Positions 27,241 to 36,559 are shown, counted from the stretch's first letter. The stretch is 64,000 nucleotides of DNA from Flammeovirgaceae bacterium UBA6059 (GCA_002435755.1 DIYH01000016.1:779-64778); one strand, 5' to 3'. The notes: generated from the letters alone by a model not told the origin. A program made the numbers and translations.

Positions 27241-27405
27241 GAGATTGTCCTCTTAAAAAATTACCGCGAAATTAAGTAATCTGAAATCCAGAACCTTGCC
27301 TGAATGCCCAAATTATATTGATATAAATGACGGTTTGAAAGAATTTGTTTCAAAAAACGGTCTTTTTTTTAGTCGAAAACTTTTGCTTTCTTCTGCAAAC
27401 GTTTT

Positions 27406-28485
27406 TTAGCTCAATAGGGCAATCTGGTCTGCCAATAACTCTATCTGTTCTTTGGAGTGTGTCGGGAAACTGGCTATCCTGATCTGGCTTTTTTTGTGAG
27501 GACCATAACCTGTACCGATGATCATTCCCTTTTTTGAAATAGGGTCGATTATAGTACTTGAGTCACCATCGACATCAGCCACTATAACTGTTTTTGACCT
27601 TAAGGCCTTGTCCTTTACAAAAGGTGATAGTTTGGCATGTTGTTCAAGCATTTGATACAGGACAGCAGATTTGTAGTTGGTTTCCCTGATAATCATGTCG
27701 AGACCTTTATCTAGCATGTCACGGGCAACTTTGGCCAATAGAAAAATGTTAAGAACGTTGGGTGTCTCAGGTGTCTGGTTTTTTAATCCCGAAGCGTGCA
27801 GTTTCGGCAGTGCATGGTAGCTACCAATACTCTGAGTGCCCTCCCTAATGGTTTCTGCTTTGTTCAAACATCTGTCATTATATATCCATACCCCCAGACC
27901 GGCCGGGAGACCGAAGCATTTCTGCACTGAGAAGTAAAAAGAGTCGATGCTATCGAAATCAATAGTGGTGGGTATGGAACTAACAACATCCATGGCCAGG
28001 ATAGCATCAGGAAAGCGTTCTCGAAGTGCTTTAACATTCTCTTGTGGAAAATGAACTCCTGTGCTGGTCTCATTCTGAGTGATCGCTACTAATTCTGGTG
28101 CTTCATCTGCGCTGATATCTTTAATCAAAGGAACTTGCCCTTCTTCTGATTGGTAGACCGAGACTTTACGTCCAAGCTCTGCTGAGATCTCACCAAAGCG
28201 CTTTGAAAAAGCACCATTTACAAGATGAAGTGAGTGATCGACCACAAGATTTTGTATTAACCGTTCCCAGATTTCAGTAGCTGACGCTACAAAAGCGATA
28301 TGGAAGTTTCCCGGTAGGGCCAATAACTCTCTAAGGTTAGTCACTGCTTCCTCATATATGGCCTGAAAGGTTGTACTCCTATGAGAGATTTCCGGGATTT
28401 GAGCCTTCAGGGCGGACTTAATATGCTCTTCTACAGTGTAGTAGAGTGCAGATGGGCCAGGGGTGAAGAATATCTTTTTTGGCAT
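27406..28485 (-). CDS. serC: Phosphoserine aminotransferase-like enzyme
   Basis: A 359-residue class V aminotransferase. The PLP lysine is Lys189 in F-S-V-Q-K-C-F-G-L-P-A-G. The opening F-F-T-P-G-P-S-A-L and the H-R-S-T-T-F segment (phosphate-recognition region) fit the SerC/alanine-glyoxylate group. Its place 411 bp downstream of the serB-serA fusion supports the phosphoserine aminotransferase step, which converts 3-phosphohydroxypyruvate and glutamate to phosphoserine. A hairpin (27376-27405) abuts the stop codon and may help end the transcript. Confidence 0.82.
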   Translation of the reverse strand: MPKKIFFTPGPSALYYTVEEHIKSALKAQIPEISHRSTTFQAIYEEAVTNLRELLALPGNFHIAFVASATEIWERLIQNLVVDHSLHLVNGAFSKRFGEISAELGRKVSVYQSEEGQVPLIKDISADEAPELVAITQNETSTGVHFPQENVKALRERFPDAILAMDVVSSIPTTIDFDSIDSFYFSVQKCFGLPAGLGVWIYNDRCLNKAETIREGTQSIGSYHALPKLHASGLKNQTPETPNVLNIFLLAKVARDMLDKGLDMIIRETNYKSAVLYQMLEQHAKLSPFVKDKALRSKTVIVADVDGDSSTIIDPISKKGMIIGTGYGPHKKSQIRIASFPTHSKEQIELLADQIALLS

Positions 28486-28611
28486 AAGGCGAAATTACAA
28501 GGAGTCAGCGAGACATCTGCACAATTTCAGACTAGAAGAATGCCGACATTCAGTTGCAGACGACATTACCATCATTGTCTTTCGGTGGGGACATGAATTA
28601 ATGATCGAATG

Positions 28612-28643
28612 TTGAATTTTAAAAGCAATAAAAGCTAGTTTTA
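28612..28643 (+). promoter_or_regulatory. Candidate promoter of an intergenic RNA
   Basis: TTG (28612-28614) is followed after 21 nt by TAGTTTTA (28636-28643), a seven-of-eight match to TAnnTTTG. It points into a 250-nt stretch on the plus strand that has no coding potential but ends in a strong terminator. Predicted start about 28650. Confidence 0.45.
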
Positions 28644-28649
28644 CCGCTA

Positions 28650-28898
28650 GGTGAAAAGAAATTCCCGCAGGTCTGGTATCTATTTTAAACCTAACAGTTA
28701 AATAATACCGAGTGAAGTTTCGCTTTAAAACCGGGCCTCATCCTGTTGCAAAACAGGACCTCATGTCTCAGACATAGGATAACAGTGGAGGGTTGAGAGG
28801 ATGAGACAGCTCAAATCCTGTATTTCAGAGGTTTAATAATAACTTCAGGGGCCTGCCGGGAGATATCAGGGCTTCCCGAGTGATCGGGAAGCTTTTTT
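28650..28898 (+). ncRNA. Candidate structured non-coding RNA (6S-like shape possible)
   Basis: The 411-bp gap between the serB-serA fusion and serC holds no gene but carries nested complementary segments. TCTGGTATCT (28672-28681) can pair with AGATATCAGG (28861-28870). TTAAACCT (28685-28692) pairs perfectly with AGGTTTAA (28829-28836), and CTCATCC (28737-28743) with GGATGAG (28799-28805). Inside are TCCTGTT-GCAA-AACAGGA (28741-28758) and ATGTC-TCA-GACAT (28763-28775). A plus-strand promoter lies before and a terminator after. A long interrupted hairpin of about 200 nt resembles 6S RNA, but I cannot confirm the family; a minus-strand leader of serC is the alternative. Confidence 0.45.
28871..28898 (+). 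terminator. Strong Rho-independent terminator
   Basis: GCTTCCCGA-GTGA-TCGGGAAGC is a perfect 9-bp stem followed by TTTTTT on the plus strand. The T tract is only on that strand and touches the stop codon of the minus-strand serB-serA gene. Since no plus-strand gene precedes it, it implies a non-coding plus-strand transcript. Confidence 0.8.
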
Positions 28899-30786
28899 AA
28901 TAGAGCACTCTGAATCGAATAGTACCCTCAATACTCTTCAGGTCGGCCATTACTTCCTTGTCATAGTCCTTGTTGATATCGGTGATCACATAGCCAACGA
29001 TTTCGTTGGTCTTCAGATATTGGCCGACGATGTTGATATCGTGCTTGGCCAGGACATTGTTGATTTGAGCCAGGATACCCGGGTTGTTCTGATGCAGGTG
29101 AATGAATCGGTGAGCATCCTTGAGAATAGGAAGGGTGAGATTGGGTAAGTTAACACTGTTGTTGGTGGAGCCGGTATTGATGTACTCCATGATCTTGTTG
29201 GGTACAAACTGTGCAATATTCACCTGAGCTTCTTGCGTGCTACCGCCGATATGCGGGGTAAGGATAACATTTTTCAGACCTCTTAGCTCAGAGATGAACT
29301 CTTCATTATTGCTGATGGGCTCTTCGGGAAACACATCTACCGCCGCACCACCCAGATGACCTGACTCCAATGCAGCTTTTAGAGCAAGAATATCTACTAC
29401 ATGTCCTCTACTCAGATTAATGAATATTGACCCTGATTTCATTTTTTCAAATTCGGCCTTACCAAAAAGGTTTTTATTGTCGGGTCGGCCATCAATATGC
29501 AGTGAGATCACGTCGGCAGCTCGTAGTAGCTCATCGAGCGAATCGCATTTGGTGGCATTACCCAAGGCGAGCTTTTCCTCGATATCAAAATAATACACCT
29601 TGAGGCCCATAGACTCGGCCAGGACTGAGAGCTGTGCGCCTATGTTACCGTATCCGATTATCCCAAGGCATTTTCCGCGGATTTCGAAGCTATTCTGGGC
29701 GGATTTGTTCCATTTGCCATCATGCATAGCTGTAAAGCGGTCTGGTAGGTTGCGCATGAGCATGATGATCTCACCAATTGCTAGCTCAACTACTGATCGT
29801 GTATTGCTGAATGGTGCGTTGAAGACTGCTACCCCCTTTTTCTGTGCTGCTTCCAGATCTATTTGATTGGTTCCTATACAAAATGCTCCGATTCCTAATA
29901 GACGCTTAGCATTTTGGAGGACTTTGGAAGTGACCTGCGTTTTTGACCGGATACCTAGTATCGAGACATCCTTGATCTTTTCTGACAGCTCTTCTTCCGT
30001 GAGACCTGCTCCATACACCTCTACCTGGTAGCCTTCCTCTTTGAGCATTTCTACTGCTTTATCATGAATGTTTTCAAGCAGTAATACTTTGATGCGGTTC
30101 TTTGGATAGGAGAGTGCTCTTTCTTCCATATTATTCAAATATAAGATTTCGTCAAATGAAGGGGCGATGTGGTCGGCCTTTTCCAGTACGGCGTTACGCT
30201 CTATGTTTTCGGTAAATGCATAGAACTTATCGGCCAGTCCTGCTGCCTTGATCTCATAGTCATTGTAGCCATCACCTATTACGTACACTTCACCATCAAG
30301 GCCGAGCGATTTGATTTGTGCCGGTTTACCATTACTTGATGACAATATGTTGTCCTTGTCGAAACCAATAATTTTGTCATTCTCGTCATAGACAAATTGA
30401 TTGGCAAAGACGTGCTCTTCCCTAATACCATACTTGATGACAATAGGTATAATAAAGTCTTTGAAGCCATTCGAAACGATATAAACGTTATCCCGGTGCT
30501 TGGTCAGAAAGGATTTGTTCCGGCTAAATGATTTTGATACCAGGTGCTCCAGTCGCTTGATCAGTTCCGGTAGGTGGTTGCGTCGAGCATCGAGAAGTCC
30601 GATGCGCTCTTCGAGGGATTGTCGGAAAGAAAGCTCACCGCCCATACTGCGGTCTGTGATTTCTTTGATTTGATGCAAACGCTCATCTTTATCAGCCTTG
30701 CCGTTGAGGGAGATCTCGCCAAGAATATCCAGTGCTTCCACCTTTGTGAAAGTACTATCAAAATCGACGACAAAATGCTTATCCAT
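28897..30786 (-). CDS. serA: Phosphoserine phosphatase-phosphoglycerate dehydrogenase fusion
   Basis: A 629-residue two-enzyme protein. Residues 1-210 form a HAD phosphatase of SerB type: D-F-D-S-T (Asp8, Asp10) at the start and V-I-G-D-G-Y-N-D later. Residues 230-540 form a D-3-phosphoglycerate dehydrogenase with the Rossmann motif G-I-I-G-Y-G-N-I-G, V-V-D-I-L-A-L-K-A and H-I-G-G-S-T. The last 75 residues are an ACT domain, probably for serine feedback. One chain thus covers the first and last steps of serine synthesis; SerC, the middle step, is the next gene. It has a good promoter of its own. Confidence 0.93.
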   Translation of the reverse strand: MDKHFVVDFDSTFTKVEALDILGEISLNGKADKDERLHQIKEITDRSMGGELSFRQSLEERIGLLDARRNHLPELIKRLEHLVSKSFSRNKSFLTKHRDNVYIVSNGFKDFIIPIVIKYGIREEHVFANQFVYDENDKIIGFDKDNILSSSNGKPAQIKSLGLDGEVYVIGDGYNDYEIKAAGLADKFYAFTENIERNAVLEKADHIAPSFDEILYLNNMEERALSYPKNRIKVLLLENIHDKAVEMLKEEGYQVEVYGAGLTEEELSEKIKDVSILGIRSKTQVTSKVLQNAKRLLGIGAFCIGTNQIDLEAAQKKGVAVFNAPFSNTRSVVELAIGEIIMLMRNLPDRFTAMHDGKWNKSAQNSFEIRGKCLGIIGYGNIGAQLSVLAESMGLKVYYFDIEEKLALGNATKCDSLDELLRAADVISLHIDGRPDNKNLFGKAEFEKMKSGSIFINLSRGHVVDILALKAALESGHLGGAAVDVFPEEPISNNEEFISELRGLKNVILTPHIGGSTQEAQVNIAQFVPNKIMEYINTGSTNNSVNLPNLTLPILKDAHRFIHLHQNNPGILAQINNVLAKHDINIVGQYLKTNEIVGYVITDINKDYDKEVMADLKSIEGTIRFRVLY

Positions 30787-30814
30787 GTCAATTCAAAAAA
30801 TGGAATTCAGCACG

Positions 30815-30842
30815 CAAAGGTAATTTTAATCACTAGCAACAA
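30815..30842 (-). promoter_or_regulatory. Promoter of the serB-serA fusion
   Basis: On the minus strand TTG (30840-30842) and TACCTTTG (30815-30822) are 17 nt apart, an exact TAnnTTTG match. Transcription would start near 30808, leaving about 20 nt before the ATG at 30786. Confidence 0.7.
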
Positions 30843-30921
30843 GGATCGACCGTTTGTATATTTTCAATCAAAATCAAGTTTTGAAAAATTGCTAATATGC
30901 ATTGGTATTGAGTATCAATAA

Positions 30922-30950
30922 TTGACATTTTGTTAATAAAAATACCTTTA
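30922..30950 (+). promoter_or_regulatory. Promoter of the membrane hydrolase
   Basis: TTG (30922-30924) and TACCTTTA (30943-30950) are 18 nt apart, one base from the Bacteroidota consensus. The start would be near 30957, giving a leader of about 85 nt before the hydrolase gene. Confidence 0.45.
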
Positions 30951-31040
30951 GCTGCCCGGTATTGAAATTTGATCTGTGGTAGGTGATCTAGGTGTTTAGT
31001 TTTCAATCTTTGAATCTCCCAGTTACTAAAACCATCGCTC

Positions 31041-33308
31041 GTGAATAATAATATATCTGACATTATAAAGACCTTTTTCAGAAGTCTCATCTTTCCACCC
31101 AAAGAGCAGGCCATTACGAATGACAGCTACTGGAAAGGGGCCAGTATCGGAGTGATACTGTTGTCATGTTTATTTGCTATCATCATAGCTTTTCATTCTT
31201 CCTATGGGATTTCCCAAGGATGGATTGTGCTTATCTCCATAGGAGCGATGGTGGTGTCTTTACTTGTATTCCCAATTCTATCTATGTTGGTCGTGAGATC
31301 TTTGGGACTTTACCCTTCTTATTTCATTGGTGCCATGGGTGGAGCGATTGGTGTCTTGATGGTGCTGAAAAACATCCGCTTTGGTATTCCCAATGAGTTT
31401 TTCTATTACGGAGGCTTTTTGACACTGGTAGCTACGGCAATGATCTTTGGAGGGCTTTGGGTGCTCTTATCAGGAAAGCTTGGTCAGTTTGACTCCCTTA
31501 GGAAGTTGGTCATTACAATTGGTCTCTTGGCAGGAATTGGCTATTTGTCCTATACGAGCTACTGGCTCCTGCGTGAAGGGGAGGACCCGTATGCTATTGA
31601 CTTCCAACAAAAACCATTAGACCCAAGGTATGGACTCAACATGGCTGACCCATCAGCTAAAGGCAATTATCAGTTTACCAGATTCACTTATGGAAGCGGT
31701 GTTAATAGAATGCGCCCTGAGTTTGGTGAAGAGATTGATTACCAATCAGAAACAGTCAGTGGTAAATACATTCTCCCTACATGGAAAGGGGACCAGGCGG
31801 AAAAACGATCATGGTATTGGGGGTTTGGTATCGATGAGTGGCCACTGAATGGAATCACCTGGATGCCCGAAGGTGACGGACCTTTTCCAGTCGTACTTAT
31901 TGTACATGGTAACCATGGCATGGAGGAGTACTCTGATCCGGGCTATGCTTACATTGGTGAGCTGCTTGCAAGCCGAGGATACATCACCATTTCAGTAGAT
32001 GAGAACTATATCAATGGCTCATGGGCAGGGGATTTTCGTGGTAGAGAGTTACCAGCCAGGGCTTGGTTGCTACTCAAACATTTGGAGCAGTGGAGAAAAT
32101 GGAATAGTGACCCCTCACACGAACTCAGCGGTAAAGCAGACCTTGATCGAGTAGCTCTGATTGGACATTCAAGAGGAGGAGAAGCAGTACCTATCGCTGG
32201 AGCATTCAATACACTTTCTGCTTTTCCCGATGATAGTAGGGTACAGTTTGATTTCAACTTTGGTATTCAATCGGTTATCGCGATAGCTCCAACAGACTAC
32301 AGGTATGATCGTCGTGTCCGAATGGAGAATGTGGACTTTCTTGGGATCCAAGGCTCATATGATAGCGATGAAGATAGTTTTTTCGGTCTAAGACAACTCC
32401 AGAGAACCGATTTCACCGACTCATTATTTCACCTGAAGTCAGGAGTCTATCTCCATGGGGCAAATCACGGACAGTTCAACTCAATTTGGGGTAGGCATGA
32501 TTCGGGTTTCCCAGGCAACCTCTTCCTTAATACCGAGCCTATGATTTCAGGCGAGGATCAACGAAAGTACGCTGAAGTATTGATCAGTGCCTTTTTGGAA
32601 GTGACTTTAATGGATAATATGGATTATGCACCACTGTTTCAAGACTTGAGACATGGTAGCGCTTGGTTACCGCAAAACACACTAGCCATGACGCTCTATG
32701 AGGACAGTAATACTGAATATTGGGCTGACTTTGAGGAAGATATAGAGCTGTCTACAGTAGGACAGGGTACTGCAGGCGCTGAGGAATATGATGTTTGGGC
32801 GGAAGACTACTTACAGTTTAGGGCGGGCAGGCATCAAGAGAACCACACATTGGTACTAGGCTGGGAGAAGGACTCTGTGCCTGAGGTTGCAAACTACAAC
32901 ATAAGTTTCGCTGATACGCTTGACTTGTCTGGGGCACAAATGTTGACCCTGTCTATTGGTGCTGGAGATCCATCACTTTTGGAAGATGCAAGCGAAGACA
33001 GCCTGAACAATGACATTAAAATAGTCCTCAACGATGCGTCTGGCAATACAGCTTCGATTAAGCTATCAGATCACAAACTAGTGCCGCCTCGACTAAAGAT
33101 CAGGTATCTCAAAACTAAGTCTCTTACCACCTCACGCTATCGCAATGAATGGGAGCCTGTGCTAGAAAGCATTTTTATACCTTTTTCGGAGTTTTCAGCC
33201 CTGGGTCTAGCAACCTCTCAAATCACCTCACTTTCCTTAGTAGCCAATACCACTGAGGCCGGTATTGTTCTGGTCGATAGAGTTGGTGTAATTACTTCAG
33301 ACAAATAG
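31041..33308 (+). CDS. Membrane-anchored alpha/beta hydrolase
   Basis: A 755-residue protein. The first 175 residues contain about five transmembrane helices (about 33-55, 60-83, 90-110, 121-144, 155-173). A large hydrolase domain follows: V-V-L-I-V-H-G-N-H-G as the oxyanion strand (near 290), nucleophile elbow L-I-G-H-S-R-G-G-E-A (serine near 377) and a probable catalytic histidine in H-G-A-N-H-G-Q-F. A C-terminal beta-rich domain (about 560-755) looks like a carbohydrate-binding-type jelly roll. The fold is related to PAF-acetylhydrolase/dienelactone hydrolases; the substrate is unknown. The multi-helix N-terminus is unusual. Confidence 0.8.
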   Translation: MNNNISDIIKTFFRSLIFPPKEQAITNDSYWKGASIGVILLSCLFAIIIAFHSSYGISQGWIVLISIGAMVVSLLVFPILSMLVVRSLGLYPSYFIGAMGGAIGVLMVLKNIRFGIPNEFFYYGGFLTLVATAMIFGGLWVLLSGKLGQFDSLRKLVITIGLLAGIGYLSYTSYWLLREGEDPYAIDFQQKPLDPRYGLNMADPSAKGNYQFTRFTYGSGVNRMRPEFGEEIDYQSETVSGKYILPTWKGDQAEKRSWYWGFGIDEWPLNGITWMPEGDGPFPVVLIVHGNHGMEEYSDPGYAYIGELLASRGYITISVDENYINGSWAGDFRGRELPARAWLLLKHLEQWRKWNSDPSHELSGKADLDRVALIGHSRGGEAVPIAGAFNTLSAFPDDSRVQFDFNFGIQSVIAIAPTDYRYDRRVRMENVDFLGIQGSYDSDEDSFFGLRQLQRTDFTDSLFHLKSGVYLHGANHGQFNSIWGRHDSGFPGNLFLNTEPMISGEDQRKYAEVLISAFLEVTLMDNMDYAPLFQDLRHGSAWLPQNTLAMTLYEDSNTEYWADFEEDIELSTVGQGTAGAEEYDVWAEDYLQFRAGRHQENHTLVLGWEKDSVPEVANYNISFADTLDLSGAQMLTLSIGAGDPSLLEDASEDSLNNDIKIVLNDASGNTASIKLSDHKLVPPRLKIRYLKTKSLTTSRYRNEWEPVLESIFIPFSEFSALGLATSQITSLSLVANTTEAGIVLVDRVGVITSDK

Positions 33309-33349
33309 TTTCAACGGTTTTCACAGTAATTCAATAGGATGGATTTTTT

Positions 33350-33386
33350 AAATTATAAAAGGCACTCAACGTGCCTTTTATAATTT
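33350..33386. terminator. Bidirectional terminator
   Basis: AAATTATAAAAGGCAC-TCAAC-GTGCCTTTTATAATTT is a perfect 16-bp inverted repeat between two convergent genes, with T-rich flanks on both strands. It can end the hydrolase transcript and the Asp-box protein transcript. Confidence 0.9.
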
Positions 33387-33394
33387 AATTCTCA

Positions 33395-36300
33395 TCAGCG
33401 TTTAGGAATGATAATCCTGCTCACACCCTCTTCATCCAACATACCATTGAAGTCTTTGAAGTCCGACCCCATGATATCATCCAGATTCTTAAGGTGAACT
33501 GATAGTTCTTTTTTCAAATCCTCAAAGCGTTCGTAAGCTCCTTCCGTAGGTCTTGAATCCTGTGCATTGACCGTAGAGTAGAGGTAGGCAAATTGGTCGT
33601 CGAGCTTGGGGGGATAGTTGATAGGATCTTGCCCACTTTCGTTCTTGCTCTGGATGAGTTCGTCCTCAATAGCAGTAAGTTTTATAAACAGCTCATCCGC
33701 CTTACCTGATATCTCCTTGTTGTAACCAGCATCTACAGCCAATTTTGCAATCTCTTTGGCCTGGGACCTTACCGATCTTATTTGATGGATAGCATCATGT
33801 GTTTCATTAAGCTTCTCCATTACTTCAACTACCAACTCATGTTGTGCTTTGAGGTCTGCATCTGTTTGCTCCCAACGCGGGTCTTTTTTCACTTCAAAGT
33901 ATACTGATTGTGTCTCACCATTGGCGGATAACTGCGCACCGTAGTTACCCGGTGGTACTGAGTGTCCACCAGTGTAGGAAAGGGACATGAAAGAACCTGG
34001 TAGGATTTCCGGCTTTGCTCCGGTCATGTTCCACTCAAACCTGTTCAATCCTCCCGAAACATTCAATTTAACTTCTTGCAATGATTTATCAGGATGTGTG
34101 GAAAATACTTTGACTGTTTCTCCACGAGCATCCATGATATCAAGTCGGACCGTGTCATCAGGTGTTGGCTTTTCGTTGAGATAGTAATAGATCAATGCCC
34201 CAAATGGTGGACGCTCTGGTGCTCCGCTTCCTCGGAAAAAACCTCTCATCTGGGTGCGATAGGCAGTTCTGGGTTCAAATAAATGAACAGGCTTGGCTGC
34301 CATCTCCTGACTCATCTCGTAGAGTGGGCTGAGGTCGTCTAGTATCCAGAAGGAACGGCCCTGAGTAGAGATCACTAGGTCTTTCTCTTTGATTAACATG
34401 TCAGTTATAGGTGTTACCGGTAGGTTGAGTTGGAAGCTTTGCCAATTGTTACCATTGTCAAACGAAATGTACATGCCAAACTCAGTGCCGGCATAGAGCA
34501 AACCTTCTCTATTCGGATCTTCTCTGACCACACGAACAAAATGATCATTTGGAATACCGCTAGTAATCGACCTCCAGCTCGTACCCCAGTCATCCGTGAA
34601 GAATATGTGAGGACGGAAATCATTGTCCCGATATCGATACACGGTAACATAGGCCCTGCCTTCCTTATGGGCAGAGAGGTCAATAGTGTTGACCGTACCT
34701 TCGTAAGGCATTCCGGTAGGAGTGATGTCGGTCCAACTGGTACCACCATCGCGGGAGATATGCACAAAGCCGTCATCAGTACCTGCCCATAGCTCACCTT
34801 CATTGTGTGGAGATTCTTCAAAGCTGAATATTGTAGTATACAACTCTACACCAGTATGGTCATGCTGAATAGGCCCTCCGGGCAGGTTCTGATACTCGTC
34901 TTTGTTCGTGGTTAGGTCAGGGCTGATCACCTCCCAGGTTTGCCCACCGTCAGTAGATTTGTGCACATATTGTGAGCAATGATAGAGGACATCAGGGTTG
35001 TGAGGCGATAGCCTTATCGGGGCATTCCACTGGAAGCGATATTTGATATGGCGTGGAGCCACGCCATCATGCATTTGAGGGTAGGCTACCACGTTGCGCT
35101 TGTGGCCTTTGCTTAGATCAACGCGATCTATCTGACCGATGTAGTTGCCTGAGTACACGATGTTGGGGTCTCTTGGATCTACCGCAATGTGACCACTTTC
35201 ACCACCTCCGATAGCGTACCAATGCTCTTTTGGAGTAACCCCACCGGGAGTCTTACTTGGAACCGTAAGTGTTGAATTGTCCTGTTGTGCTCCGTAGACG
35301 CGGTACGGAAACTGATTATCGACTGTCACTCTATAGAACTCCGCAGTTGGCTGATTGAATTGGTTGCCCCATGTCTTGCCACCATTAAAAGATACATTTG
35401 CTCCACCATCATTGCATTGGATCATGATATCCGGATTGTCAGGATTGATCCATAAGCCGTGGTTATCACCGTGCGGTGTAGAGATCCGACTGAAGTTAGT
35501 ACCACCATCCACCGACTTATAGAAGCCGGTATTGTTAACATAGACTGTGTTTTCATCGGTCGGATGAGCATGGATATGAGTGTAGTACCATGCTCGCTGA
35601 CGAAGTAGGTGCTCTCGATTGATTTTTGTAAAGCTCATGCCGCCATCATCAGAGCGGTATATGCCACCATCTGTCTCGACAGCCGTTTCCTGATAATACC
35701 ATATCCTGTCAGGTTTCGTTGGTGCAATCGCCAAGCCAATTCGCCCACCAAGCCCGGATGGTAGACCATTGGTCAGCTTCTTCCAAGTATCACCACCGTC
35801 CATGCTCTTGTAGAGTCCTCCTTCTGTACTACCGTCAATCATGGTCCATGGCTTGCGTTCGGCTCTCCACATTCCAGCATAGAGTATTCTTGGATTGGTA
35901 GGGTCCATTACAAGGTCAATAGCCCCGACCGAATCACTGTGGTAAAGAACTTTTTCCCAGTTTTGACCTCCGTCCGATGATCTGAAAACACCCCGCTGCT
36001 CATTCTTTCCGAATGGATTACCCAGAGCCGCCACAAAAACCAAATCCTCATTCTTGGGGTGAGCAATGATCTTGGCAATTTGACCTGCTTGTTCTAACCC
36101 GGAAAGGGTCCATGAGGCTCCTGCATCCTCGCTGACATATACTCCGCGTCCAATGGAAATATTGCCTCTAATACAAGCTGAACCTGTGCCCACGTAGATT
36201 TTATTAGCGTCAGCATCTGCTACTTCAATAGCACCGATCGAACCGACCTTAAAATAGCCATCCGAGATATTCTGCCACGTTTCACCGGCGTCGCTTGTTT

Positions 36301-36559
36301 TCCAAACTCCTCCACCGGTAGAGCCCATCAAGAAAGTATAGGGTTTTTCTTGTATTCCCTCCACCGCTGTGACTCGACCCCCTCGATACGGTCCGATAGA
36401 ACGGTATTTGAGACCTTTAAGTGCTTCATTGGGGTAGGTATATCCGGAGTTAGCAGCTTCCGATCTTTTTCTTTTTTGCGCTAGCGCCGAATGTATGATT
36501 GATAGACAAAAGGTGCTTAGCATGAATGAGAGTACGATTCTGTTCATAATGGAATGCAA
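33395..36559 (-). CDS. Secreted Asp-box/VPS10 (sortilin-like) beta-propeller protein
   Basis: A 1054-residue protein with a signal peptide ending near S-A-L-A-Q (about residue 28). At least ten Asp-box repeats of the form S-x-D-x-G-x-T/S-W are spread over about residues 85-720 (for example K-T-S-D-A-G-E-T-W and K-S-T-D-G-G-Q-T-W), forming one or two large propellers like the VPS10 domain of sortilin. The last 200 residues are helical and charged. The family is common in Bacteroidota and often annotated as glycosyl hydrolase, without proof. Probably periplasmic or cell-surface; role unknown. Confidence 0.85.
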   Translation of the reverse strand: MHSIMNRIVLSFMLSTFCLSIIHSALAQKRKRSEAANSGYTYPNEALKGLKYRSIGPYRGGRVTAVEGIQEKPYTFLMGSTGGGVWKTSDAGETWQNISDGYFKVGSIGAIEVADADANKIYVGTGSACIRGNISIGRGVYVSEDAGASWTLSGLEQAGQIAKIIAHPKNEDLVFVAALGNPFGKNEQRGVFRSSDGGQNWEKVLYHSDSVGAIDLVMDPTNPRILYAGMWRAERKPWTMIDGSTEGGLYKSMDGGDTWKKLTNGLPSGLGGRIGLAIAPTKPDRIWYYQETAVETDGGIYRSDDGGMSFTKINREHLLRQRAWYYTHIHAHPTDENTVYVNNTGFYKSVDGGTNFSRISTPHGDNHGLWINPDNPDIMIQCNDGGANVSFNGGKTWGNQFNQPTAEFYRVTVDNQFPYRVYGAQQDNSTLTVPSKTPGGVTPKEHWYAIGGGESGHIAVDPRDPNIVYSGNYIGQIDRVDLSKGHKRNVVAYPQMHDGVAPRHIKYRFQWNAPIRLSPHNPDVLYHCSQYVHKSTDGGQTWEVISPDLTTNKDEYQNLPGGPIQHDHTGVELYTTIFSFEESPHNEGELWAGTDDGFVHISRDGGTSWTDITPTGMPYEGTVNTIDLSAHKEGRAYVTVYRYRDNDFRPHIFFTDDWGTSWRSITSGIPNDHFVRVVREDPNREGLLYAGTEFGMYISFDNGNNWQSFQLNLPVTPITDMLIKEKDLVISTQGRSFWILDDLSPLYEMSQEMAAKPVHLFEPRTAYRTQMRGFFRGSGAPERPPFGALIYYYLNEKPTPDDTVRLDIMDARGETVKVFSTHPDKSLQEVKLNVSGGLNRFEWNMTGAKPEILPGSFMSLSYTGGHSVPPGNYGAQLSANGETQSVYFEVKKDPRWEQTDADLKAQHELVVEVMEKLNETHDAIHQIRSVRSQAKEIAKLAVDAGYNKEISGKADELFIKLTAIEDELIQSKNESGQDPINYPPKLDDQFAYLYSTVNAQDSRPTEGAYERFEDLKKELSVHLKNLDDIMGSDFKDFNGMLDEEGVSRIIIPKR

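Noticed and set aside
27376..27405. AAAACTTTTGC/GCAAACGTTTT hairpin next to the serC stop
   Set aside because: One mismatch in an A/T-rich stem and the T tract sits on the opposite strand; not strong enough to list as a terminator.
28897..30786. Possible artefactual fusion of serB and serA by a sequencing error
   Set aside because: One continuous frame of normal codon use covers both domains with a short linker, and both start and end are at clear family boundaries.
30833..31114. 93-residue minus-strand frame between serB-serA and the hydrolase
   Set aside because: It overlaps the hydrolase start and both predicted promoters; no family features.
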